From: Acidobacteriota bacterium
GTDB taxonomy: Bacteria; Acidobacteriota; Vicinamibacteria; Vicinamibacterales; UBA2999
NCBI GenBank assembly: GCA_021731095.1
Contig: JAKFYA010000022.1
Span: forward strand, 1-33,578
Direction of reading: 5' to 3'
Length of the DNA: 33,578 nucleotides
Shown here one piece after another: positions 1-8,196 of the stretch. Made by a program: the position numbers and the translations under genes. The notes beneath the pieces are model-generated. The model was not told where the DNA came from. It was given only the letters and a program-made list of their open reading frames with translations, and did no database searches. Every line of letters begins with the position of its first letter. The first letter of the stretch is position 1.

Positions 1-792
1 GAGGCGTGGCAACGAAGCCTGCAGGCCGGCCGTGTAGGGATGGAAGGGCGAGCGGAAGATGGCGCGCACGTCGCCATACTCCACCACCTGGCCGGCGTAC
101 ATCACGGCGACCCGGTCCGCCGTCTCGGCCACGATGCCGAGGTCATGGGTGATCAGAATGACCGCCATGCCGAACTCGGCCTGCAGCGTCTTGAGCAACT
201 CGAGGATCTGTGCCTGGATGGTGACGTCGAGGGCCGTGGTCGGCTCGTCGGCAATCAGCACGGCTGGTTTGCAGACCAGCGCCATGGCAATCATCACGCG
301 CTGCCGCATGCCACCCGACAATTGATGGGGATACTCGTCGAAGCGCTGGGCGGCAGCCGGAATGCCCACGCGCTCCAGCATCTCGATGGCCCGCGTGCGT
401 GCCACGGCGCGCGACACCCGGTCATGCAGCATCACGCTCTCGGCAATCTGATCGCCGCAGGTGAACACCGGGTTGAGCGACGTCATCGGCTCCTGGAACA
501 CCATGGAGATCGACTTGCCGCGGATGGCACGCATCTCGGCGTCCGGCAGGGTGAGCAGATCGCGCCCCTGGAAGAGAATGCGTCCTCCGACAATGCGGCC
601 TGGCGGCGTCGGGACCAGCCGCAGGATGGTCGCGGCCGTGACGCTCTTGCCGCTGCCCGATTCGCCCACCACCGCCAGCGTCTCGCCAGCGGCCACATCG
701 AACGACACGCCATCGACCGCCCGGATCACGGCGTCATCCGTGACGAAGTGCGTCCGCACGTCCTCAAGGCTCAGCAGCGGCGTGCGGCTCAT
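1..792 (-). CDS. oppD: Peptide/oligopeptide ABC transporter ATP-binding protein (OppD/DppD-like), 3' end truncated by window start
   Basis: Reverse-strand translation from ATG at 792: [52 protein letters not shown]... with Walker A GESGSGKS, signature LSGGMRQR and Walker [13 protein letters not shown]; 4-bp overlap with the upstream permease gene. Not in the supplied ORF track because it runs off the window. Confidence 0.93.
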   Translation of the reverse strand, partial: MSRTPLLSLEDVRTHFVTDDAVIRAVDGVSFDVAAGETLAVVGESGSGKSVTAATILRLVPTPPGRIVGGRILFQGRDLLTLPDAEMRAIRGKSISMVFQEPMTSLNPVFTCGDQIAESVMLHDRVSRAVARTRAIEMLERVGIPAAAQRFDEYPHQLSGGMRQRVMIAMALVCKPAVLIADEPTTALDVTIQAQILELLKTLQAEFGMAVILITHDLGIVAETADRVAVMYAGQVVEYGDVRAIFRSPFHPYTAGLQASLPRL

Positions 793-1943
793 GACCGTCC
801 TCCGACGCGGCGCGGGTCGAGGGCATCGCGCAGCCCGTCGCCCAGGAAGTTGAACGCCATGACGGTCAGGAAGATGGCGGTGCCAGGCACGAACAGGAGC
901 CATGGAAACGAGGTCAGGGCCCTGATGCTCCGCGCCTGGTTGAGCATGTTGCCCCACGACGCGGCCGGCTCCTGCACGCCAACCCCGATGAAGGAGAGCA
1001 CCACCTCGCCCAGGATGTAGCCGGGAATCGAGATGGTGGCCGCCACGATGACGTACGACATGGTGTTCGGCAGGATGTGCCGGACGACAATGCGCATCCG
1101 GCTGAAGCCCAGGGCCTCGGCGGCCGTGACGAACTCGCTGCGGCGCAGGGACAGCACGAGGCCGCGGATGACCCGGGCCAGGCTGGCCCACCCGATGAAG
1201 GCAAGGATGGCGACAATGCCGAGGTAGACCTGCTGGCTGGGCAGGTCGATGGGGATCACCCCGCGCAGCGCCACGATGAGATAGAGCGACGGAATGCTGA
1301 GCAGCAGCTCCGTGGAGCGCATGATGAGCGTGTCCGGCAGGCCGCCGAAGTAGCCCGAGATCCCACCCAGCAGCATGCCGAGCGAGAACGAGATGGCAAT
1401 GCCGATCAGGCCGACTGTCAGTGACACCTGTCCACCGAACAGGGCGCGCGACAGGACATCCCGACCGAACGAGTCCGTGCCCAGGAGGTAGATGTGGCCC
1501 GGCGCGTCGACACCGAACAGATGAACCCGGGCCGGCACCAGTCCGAGCCAGTGGTAAGGGGCTCCATTCACGAAGAACCGGACCGGGAGCGGGCGTGTCG
1601 TGTCGTCCTCGTAGCGGAAGGCGCCGGGGTCGGCCAGGCGCGTCGCGTAGACGAACGGGCGCAGGTGCCAGTGGCCGTCGGCGTCAATCCAGCGCAGGGA
1701 CTGGGGCGGATGGAAGTAGCGCTCGCGGTCCATCTCCTCGGCGGTTGAGGGGGCGACCATCGGGGCGAGCAGGGCCAGCAGATAGAACAGCGTCAGCACG
1801 GCTCCGCCCACCAGTGCCAGAGGACTCCGGCGGAACTGTCGCCAGAAGACGCGCAGGGGCGACTGGGGCGCTGCCGCCTCGGCGTCATTCCACGGGTCGG
1901 CCGCCGTGGAGGCCGCCGCTGGTCCGGACGGCTGCTCAGTCAT
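789..1943 (-). CDS. oppC: Peptide ABC transporter permease (OppC/DppC-like)
   Basis: ORF 789..2000; likely start MTEQPSGP at 1943. N-terminal TM, BPD permease motif [19 protein letters not shown]-terminal [15 protein letters not shown] typical of OppC/DppC. Confidence 0.93.
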   Translation of the reverse strand: MTEQPSGPAAASTAADPWNDAEAAAPQSPLRVFWRQFRRSPLALVGGAVLTLFYLLALLAPMVAPSTAEEMDRERYFHPPQSLRWIDADGHWHLRPFVYATRLADPGAFRYEDDTTRPLPVRFFVNGAPYHWLGLVPARVHLFGVDAPGHIYLLGTDSFGRDVLSRALFGGQVSLTVGLIGIAISFSLGMLLGGISGYFGGLPDTLIMRSTELLLSIPSLYLIVALRGVIPIDLPSQQVYLGIVAILAFIGWASLARVIRGLVLSLRRSEFVTAAEALGFSRMRIVVRHILPNTMSYVIVAATISIPGYILGEVVLSFIGVGVQEPAASWGNMLNQARSIRALTSFPWLLFVPGTAIFLTVMAFNFLGDGLRDALDPRRVGGRS

Positions 1944-2904
1944 AGGTGATGCGCGGGTCCACCGCCGCCAGGAGCAGGTCGGCCACGAGGTTGCCGGCAA
2001 TCAGCACGCCCGACGCCATCAGCACCGAACCCATCACGAGGTACTGGTCCTGGGTCAGGATGGCGTCAAGGGTCAGCCGGCCCAGGCCGGGCCACGAGAA
2101 GATGATCTCGGCCACGAAGGAGCCCGACACCAGCGCCCCCAGCGTGTAGCCGAACAGCGTGATCATCGGGTTCAGCGCGTTTCTGAGAGCGTGCTTGTAC
2201 ACCACGACCCGCTCGTCGAGCCCCTTGGCGCGGGCCGTGGTGACGTAGTCGAGCCGCAGCACATCCAGCAGGTTGCTGCGCATCTGCCGCATGCGGCTCG
2301 CCAGCGGGATCAAACCGACCACAAAGGCCGGCAGCACCAGATGGTGGGCGATGTCGAGCACCTGCCCGATGCCGGAGAGGTCGTCGTAATCGAGCGAGCG
2401 CATGCCGCCGACGGGAAACCAACCAGTCCGGGCCGCCAGCATGAGGAGTAGCAGCCCTGACAGGATTTCCGGCACCGACAGCCAGATGAAGGCGACGAGC
2501 GAGAGCAGCCGGTCGAGCCATGAATGCTGGCGCACGGCCGCCCAGATGCCCAGCGGCACGGCCAGGCCCCAGGTCACGGCGGCCGAGGCGATGGCCAGGA
2601 GCAGCGTGTTCATCAGTCCTTCGCGCAGGACCGTGAAGACCGGCTGGTGACGCGAGAACGACTCGCCGAAGTCGAACCGCAGCACGATGTTCCGCAGGTA
2701 GAAGCCGTACTGCACGTACCAGGGTCGATCCAGCCCGAAGTTGCGTCGCATGGCGTTCAGGGTCTCGGTCGAGACGCCCGGGTTTTCGCCCATCTGGCTC
2801 AGGAAGTCGCCTGGCGCCAGTTGCAGCAGGAGAAACGTCAGCAGGGAGATGCCCAGCAGCAGGGGCACCGTCTGCAGCAGTCGCCTGAGGACGTAAGTGC
2901 GCAT
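1936..2904 (-). CDS. oppB: Peptide ABC transporter permease (OppB/DppB-like)
   Basis: Start MRTYVLRRLLQTVPLLLGISLLTFLLLQLAPGD at 2904; TTARAKGLDERVVVYKHALRNALNPMITLFG motif; 8-bp overlap with oppC. Confidence 0.94.
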   Translation of the reverse strand: MRTYVLRRLLQTVPLLLGISLLTFLLLQLAPGDFLSQMGENPGVSTETLNAMRRNFGLDRPWYVQYGFYLRNIVLRFDFGESFSRHQPVFTVLREGLMNTLLLAIASAAVTWGLAVPLGIWAAVRQHSWLDRLLSLVAFIWLSVPEILSGLLLLMLAARTGWFPVGGMRSLDYDDLSGIGQVLDIAHHLVLPAFVVGLIPLASRMRQMRSNLLDVLRLDYVTTARAKGLDERVVVYKHALRNALNPMITLFGYTLGALVSGSFVAEIIFSWPGLGRLTLDAILTQDQYLVMGSVLMASGVLIAGNLVADLLLAAVDPRITYD

Positions 2905-2912
2905 GATGAGGT

Positions 2913-4763
2913 CTAGCGCGCTCCGTCTTTCGCCTTCACGTAGACCGTTTCGATGTCTCGCACGAGGACGTGGGGCAGGGCCGTGGGCAGCATGTTCCCG
3001 AAGCGGTTCGACACCGGCACCCGGTTGAGCTGCGTCGGCAGCCAGATCTGCCACGCCTGCTCGTTGACGATGTCCTGCACCTCGTTCCAGGCTTTCTGCC
3101 GGACCGGCAGCTCGGGTCTGGAGACGATGACGTCCATCAGCGCGTCAATCCGGGCCTCCTCTGGCGTCTCCGGCTTTGGCTGCTCCACGTTCCAGTTGTG
3201 ACTGCGACCGCCGGAGCGCCACACGTTCTGACCCATGCCGGGGTCTGGAGGCACGCCGCTCTGAAGGCCAAGGAGGATGGCGTCGTACTGGAAGTCGTCG
3301 TGCAGGTTCGAGATCAGGGTGTTGAAGTCGACCGGCGTCAGCACCGCCTTCACGCCGAGCTTGGCCAGGTCATCCCTGATGAAGTTGGCCATGGCCACCC
3401 GGAGACGGTTGTCCCCGTTGGTCTTGAAGGTGAAGGTGACGGCGTTGCCCTTGTCATCTTCGATGACCCCATCACCGTTCCGGTCCTTCCAGCCCAGGCC
3501 GGCCAGCAGAGCCTTGGCCGCCGGCAGGTCGTAGTCGTACTTCTTCACGCCGGGGTAGTACCAGTCCTTGATGTTCGGCAGCGACTGCGACCAGTTCTTC
3601 ACCGCGTGGCCCAGATACACGCTCTTGATGATGGCGTCGCGATCCACGGCCATCGACACCGCGCGCCGGAAGACCGGGTTGTTGAACCAGGCGTACTTCA
3701 TGGCGCCCACCTGGGGGGTGCCGACGGTCTTGCCGGGTGCCGCCTTGCGGATCGGATTGAGATTGAACCAGAAGAAGTTGGTGGCCAGGCGCGGACCCAG
3801 GGTGTGGAGGGTGAAATTGCCCTCCTGCTGGTGCGCTTCGTAGTAGGCGTAGTTCTCCGGCTTCACATTCTCGAGGCCGTCCAGTTCGCCGGCGCGGAAC
3901 TTCAGGTCGGCGGCATCCTGATCCGGGACCACCAGGAACACCAGTTCGTTCAGGTAGGGCAAGCGCTGGCCCTGCTGGTCCACACCGAACCAGTACGGAT
4001 TCCTCGCCAGCACGGTCTTCTCGTTCGGGACGTACTGTTTGACCACCCACGGGCCGCTGGTCACAAGCTGCGCAGGCGGTGTGCTGACGTTGTAGGCCGA
4101 GGCGAATGTCCCCGCCTTGTAAGCGGGTTCGAGGATGTGCTTCGGGAGGATGCGGACATCGCCGATGAGCGAGGGCACCATGGCGTTGGGCGCCGGGGTC
4201 TTCACGACGATGGTCAGGGGATCGGGCGACGAGACCGCCCACGGCTTGCCGTCCATGGTGAGGAGGTCCTGCACCGAGGGGTGCAGCGACGGGTCCTGGG
4301 CGATGGCAAAGCTGAAGAGCACGTCGTCGGCAGTGATGGGATGCCCGTCCGAGAACGCCAGACCCTTCCGCAGGTGGAATGTCCAGGTCAGCCCATCCGT
4401 GCCCAGCTCCCAGAACGTGGCCAGCAGCGGCGTGTCCTTCTGCGTGGCCTTGTCGAAACCGGTCAGCCCCTTGAAGAGTTCATAGGTGATGTCGGTCGAG
4501 GAGGTCTCACTCGCCATGATCCCGTTGAACGTCTTGGGACCCGTGGTCTCTCCGAGGACGAAGCGGCCGCCATACCGTCCCACCGACGGGAGGGTGCGGA
4601 CCAGTGGTTCGGCCGGCGGGGGCACGGTGTCGGTGTGGGCCTCCTGCTTCGGGGCGCCACCGCATGCGGCCAGCATCCAGCCGGACGCGGCCAGAACGAG
4701 AAGCAGTGACGTCGGGCGCCGGCCCGCCGGGCGGGTGCTGAACGGGAGCATCTGTGTGCGCAT
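2913..4763 (-). CDS. oppA: Peptide ABC transporter substrate-binding lipoprotein (SBP_bac_5 family)
   Basis: Start MRTQMLPFSTRPAGRR at 4763; signal peptide with lipobox-like LAAC; DITYELFKGLTGFDK, TWTFHLRKGLAFSDGHPITADDVLFSF motif typical of SBP family 5. Confidence 0.93.
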   Translation of the reverse strand: MRTQMLPFSTRPAGRRPTSLLLVLAASGWMLAACGGAPKQEAHTDTVPPPAEPLVRTLPSVGRYGGRFVLGETTGPKTFNGIMASETSSTDITYELFKGLTGFDKATQKDTPLLATFWELGTDGLTWTFHLRKGLAFSDGHPITADDVLFSFAIAQDPSLHPSVQDLLTMDGKPWAVSSPDPLTIVVKTPAPNAMVPSLIGDVRILPKHILEPAYKAGTFASAYNVSTPPAQLVTSGPWVVKQYVPNEKTVLARNPYWFGVDQQGQRLPYLNELVFLVVPDQDAADLKFRAGELDGLENVKPENYAYYEAHQQEGNFTLHTLGPRLATNFFWFNLNPIRKAAPGKTVGTPQVGAMKYAWFNNPVFRRAVSMAVDRDAIIKSVYLGHAVKNWSQSLPNIKDWYYPGVKKYDYDLPAAKALLAGLGWKDRNGDGVIEDDKGNAVTFTFKTNGDNRLRVAMANFIRDDLAKLGVKAVLTPVDFNTLISNLHDDFQYDAILLGLQSGVPPDPGMGQNVWRSGGRSHNWNVEQPKPETPEEARIDALMDVIVSRPELPVRQKAWNEVQDIVNEQAWQIWLPTQLNRVPVSNRFGNMLPTALPHVLVRDIETVYVKAKDGAR

Positions 4764-4810
4764 GGGCGTGTCCGGATTGTAGTTGAGGACCGGGCGATTG
4801 GACGGACCCG

Positions 4811-5803
4811 TCAGGATCGGCTGAAGGTGAGGAGGGCCAGGGCTGAGCACAGGAGGGCAAACCCGTGAAGGACCAGCACCACCTGCCACTGCGTGTAGCC
4901 CAGTGCCAGGAGGCGATGATGCACGTGCCGCTGGTCGGGCTGGACCATCCGTCGAAGCGCGGCCAGGACCCCGCGTGTCGCGCCGTCTGGCGAGGTGGCG
5001 CCCAGACGACGACCCGCCACGATGGCCAGGTCAGCCAGTGGCAGTGCAAAGATGAGCAGTGGGACGGCGCCCGCCAGGACCGTCGTGCCCTTCTGCCAGC
5101 CGGTCATGGCTGTGACGGCCAGGATGAAGCCGATGACGAGGCTGCCGGCATCGCCCAGGAACACCGAGGCCGGGAAGATGTTGAAGGGCAGGAAGCCGGA
5201 GAGGGCCCCCGCCAGCGCGATGAGGAGGACCGCCTCGGGCGTGTGGTCGCGGGCCATCAGCACGGTGGCACACGTCGCGGCGGCAATGATGGCCAGGCCC
5301 GTAGCCAGCCCGTCCAGCCCGTCCATCAGGTTGAAGGCGTTGGTGACCGCGAGCACCCAGAGCCAGGTCACCAGGGGAGACAGGACGCCCAGCGCGTAAG
5401 TCGTGCCGAAGAGCGTGACATGGTTGATGGTGATCCCGGCACCGATGACCAGGGCGGTGGCACCCGTCTCCACGGCCAGCTTCAGCCAGGCTGGCAGGCT
5501 GGCCATGTCGTCTGCGGCGCCGACCGCGAACACCAGGGCCGCAGCGGCAATCAGGGGCACCATCGGGCCTGACCAGGCTCCCGCCCCTCCGGCTCCTGGC
5601 GGGTCCAGACAGACAAACAGGGCCACGGCCAGACCCGATGCGAGCACCACGGCCATGCCGCCGGTACGCGCCACCGCGACGCGGTGGACCTTTCGCGTTC
5701 CCGGCACATCCACCATGCCGGTGGCATGCGCCAGGTGCCGCATGAACGGGGTGAGCGCAGCCGCCAGACACGCCGCCACCACAAACAGCACCGCCAGATT
5801 CAC
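4811..5803 (-). CDS. Polyprenyl-phosphate sugar-1-phosphate transferase, WecA/MraY/TagO (ALG7/GPT) superfamily
   Basis: GTG start at 5803 (VNLAVLFVVAACLAAALTPFMRHLAHATGMVDVPGTRKVHRVAVARTGGMAVV); NAFNLMDGLDGLATGLA, FLPFNIFPASVFLGDAGSLVIGF and RHVHHRLL motifs; GTGA 4-bp overlap with upstream MurG-like gene. The longer 560-aa ORF in the track is an upstream over-extension. Confidence 0.9.
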   Translation of the reverse strand: MNLAVLFVVAACLAAALTPFMRHLAHATGMVDVPGTRKVHRVAVARTGGMAVVLASGLAVALFVCLDPPGAGGAGAWSGPMVPLIAAAALVFAVGAADDMASLPAWLKLAVETGATALVIGAGITINHVTLFGTTYALGVLSPLVTWLWVLAVTNAFNLMDGLDGLATGLAIIAAATCATVLMARDHTPEAVLLIALAGALSGFLPFNIFPASVFLGDAGSLVIGFILAVTAMTGWQKGTTVLAGAVPLLIFALPLADLAIVAGRRLGATSPDGATRGVLAALRRMVQPDQRHVHHRLLALGYTQWQVVLVLHGFALLCSALALLTFSRS

Positions 5804-6894
5804 CGGGCGTCTCCCAGCAGGCGTTCGCAGACCGCTACGACCGCGCCCGCAGCGCCAGGCAAGGCGGTACGTCGCGCGGCGTCGGCCGCCGCACGCCAGT
5901 TGGCTGGCCGCAGCAGGGTAGCCACCTGGTCGGCCACACGCGCCTCGTGCCAGTCGCGCTCCCGGATACTGATGGCCGCACCGGCCGCCACCATGGAGGC
6001 CGCGTTGTCCGCCTGATGGTCGTGCGCCGCGCTGGGCAAGGGTACCAGCAGCGCCGGTCGCCCGGCCAACGCCAGCTCGGCCACGGTCCCGGCACCGGCA
6101 CGCGCCACCACCAGGTCCGCCCAGGCGTACGCTGCTGCGGCGTCCTCGATGAACGGCGTCACGGTCGCAACCGTGCCGGCGTCGCGGTAGGCCTGCTCCA
6201 GCCGGATGGCGTCGCCGTCGGCCATCTGGTGTCGCACGTCCACACGGACCCCGAGGCGGGACAGGTCTCCGACCAGGGATGGCAGCCATCTCGCGAAGGA
6301 CGCACCATCGCGCGAACCTGACAGGACCAGCAGGTGCGCGGCACCTGGTGATGGCGGCGTCAGGGGCGTCGACACCAGCGCGTCGAGACTGGGTCGAACC
6401 GGCCAGCCGGTGACGGTCAGGTGGGGAGCCGCCAGCGATGCGCGGTCGAGCCACGGGCTGACACAGGCATGATCCACCACGTGCGCCAGCCACCGGTTCG
6501 CCAGGCCTGGCACGGCGTTGCCTTCATGAATCACCGTGGGACGGCCCAGCAGACGCGCGCCCAGGAGCACGGCACCCGTCGCGAAGCTGCCAAAGCCGAT
6601 CGCGAGCTGGATCCGGCGGTGCCTGAGGGCCCGGTGCGCCTCCGCGATACCGCGCCCGGTCTGTACTGCGGCGGCCGCCAGGCCCCATCCGGCGGCGCGG
6701 GCAATCGGTGCGGCCGAAATCCCTTCATAGGGCCACCCATGTCGCGCGGCCAGGGCCGACGCCAGTCCGTCCCGAGGGCCGAACAGCGTGCACTCGACCG
6801 TGCCGACATGGTGACGATAGGCGTCCGCCACCGCCAGCGCCGGGTAGAAATGTCCGGGTGTGTCACCGACGGCCAGTGCAATCCGGCGGGTCAT
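5800..6894 (-). CDS. MurG-like (GT28) UDP-sugar transferase; candidate functional equivalent of ALG13/ALG14
   Basis: MTRRIALAVGDTPGHFYPALAVADAYRHH; GSFATGAVLLGARLLGRPTVIHEGNAVPGLANRWLA; ADLVVARAGAGTVAELALAGRPALLVPLPSAAHDHQADNA, a MurG-type UDP-GlcNAc binding region. The canonical MurG GGTGGH loop is altered. Confidence 0.85.
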   Translation of the reverse strand: MTRRIALAVGDTPGHFYPALAVADAYRHHVGTVECTLFGPRDGLASALAARHGWPYEGISAAPIARAAGWGLAAAAVQTGRGIAEAHRALRHRRIQLAIGFGSFATGAVLLGARLLGRPTVIHEGNAVPGLANRWLAHVVDHACVSPWLDRASLAAPHLTVTGWPVRPSLDALVSTPLTPPSPGAAHLLVLSGSRDGASFARWLPSLVGDLSRLGVRVDVRHQMADGDAIRLEQAYRDAGTVATVTPFIEDAAAAYAWADLVVARAGAGTVAELALAGRPALLVPLPSAAHDHQADNAASMVAAGAAISIRERDWHEARVADQVATLLRPANWRAAADAARRTALPGAAGAVVAVCERLLGDAR

Positions 6895-6921
6895 GCGCCC
6901 GTGCTAGCCTTGTCGCGGCGC

Positions 6922-8181
6922 ATGAGGGTCTCTATCGTGGTCCTGGGTGATCTGGGCCGCAGTCCCCGGATGGTGTATCACGCGCTTGCGCTGGCCGCAC
7001 GCGGTGTCTCCGTAGACCTGATTGGCTATGAGGGGAGCCTACCACGGGCGGTGGTTGGCGAGCCCCACATCACCTGTCACGTCCTGGGTGGGTCGGTCAC
7101 TCGCGGCCCAGAGTCAGCCGCCTCTGAACCCCGGCATCCCTGGCGTGCCCATGTGACCTGGCTGGCGCAGGCCGCGTCCCGCGCGCTCCGGCTCTGCTGG
7201 CATCTGCCTGTCGTCCTGCTGATCCGGACGCCACGGCCGGACGTGGTGCTGGTGCAGAGCCCGCCGGCGGTGCCGGTCCTCGCCATCGCCTGGCTGAGTG
7301 CCAGACTCCGCGCCGCGCGGCTCATCATCGACTGGCACAACCGCGGCAGCAGCCTGGTGGCGCTCCGTCTCCATCCGGGCCATCCGGTCGTCCGTCTGGT
7401 GGATGGCTGGGAGCGCTTCTGGGGTCGGCGGAGTGACGGGGGGCTCTGTGTCTCCGCTGCGCTGCAGGCGCATCTGACTGAAGGCGGGCTGGCTCGCGTC
7501 CACGTCTTCCGCGACAGACCGGCAGCGCGCTTCCGGCCGCTCTCCGCGGACGAGCGGGCGCCAGTGCAGGCGCGGGTGCTGGGCGCTGTCTGCGACCGTC
7601 TGGTCGTGGTGCCGAGCAGCTGGAGTCCGGATGACGACTTCGACCTGCTGCTCGCGGCGTTGAGCCACTTTGCGCAACGCGCGGACGACTGCATTCAGGC
7701 GGGCGCCTCGGTTCCGCCGGTCACCGTGGTGCTGACGGGAGATGGCCCGCTGCGAGCCAGGTACGAAGGCCGCTTTGACGCCCTGCAGTCCGACCAACTG
7801 CGCGTGCTGGTCCGCTGGTTCTCGCCCGACGACTACGCCGCGCTGCTGGGCACAGCCGACCTGGGCATCAGCGTGCACCGGTCTGCCTCGGGGCTCGACC
7901 TGCCGATGAAGGTGTGTGACCTGCTCGGCGCGGCCGTTCCCGTCTGCGCGCTCGACTATGGGCCGTGCCTGGCTGAACTGGCCAGGGCCGATGGCGGGTG
8001 CCTGCTGTTCCAGACCGCTGAGGACCTGGCGGCGCGGCTCGTCGGGCTACTCGGTGACGACGAGCCGTCACGCGCGCGGCTCGGCCACCTGCGAACTGCC
8101 GCGGCGGCCGCCTCCGCGCAGCGGTGGGAGGACGGGTGGGCCCAGGACGCCTGGCCCCTGTTGCACGACGCATCCCTGTAG
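6922..8181 (+). CDS. ALG1-like (GT33) glycosyltransferase, putative polyprenyl-PP-chitobiose beta-mannosyltransferase
   Basis: ATG at 6922; LGDLGRSPRMVYHALALA, IIDWHNRGSS, VVVPSSWSPDDDFDLLLAAL, WFSPDDYAALLGTADLGISVHRSASGLDLPMKVCDLLGAAVPVCALDY correspond along the whole protein to recalled eukaryotic ALG1 blocks. ORF 6421..8181 in the track is over-extended. Confidence 0.85.
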   Translation: MRVSIVVLGDLGRSPRMVYHALALAARGVSVDLIGYEGSLPRAVVGEPHITCHVLGGSVTRGPESAASEPRHPWRAHVTWLAQAASRALRLCWHLPVVLLIRTPRPDVVLVQSPPAVPVLAIAWLSARLRAARLIIDWHNRGSSLVALRLHPGHPVVRLVDGWERFWGRRSDGGLCVSAALQAHLTEGGLARVHVFRDRPAARFRPLSADERAPVQARVLGAVCDRLVVVPSSWSPDDDFDLLLAALSHFAQRADDCIQAGASVPPVTVVLTGDGPLRARYEGRFDALQSDQLRVLVRWFSPDDYAALLGTADLGISVHRSASGLDLPMKVCDLLGAAVPVCALDYGPCLAELARADGGCLLFQTAEDLAARLVGLLGDDEPSRARLGHLRTAAAAASAQRWEDGWAQDAWPLLHDASL

Positions 8182-8196
8182 AATCGCAGGGCTCTC

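Noticed and set aside
2970-4709. Long plus-strand ORF (579 aa) antisense to oppA
   Set aside because: Typical high-GC antisense open frame; composition is low-complexity and the opposite strand encodes a clear SBP family 5 lipoprotein.
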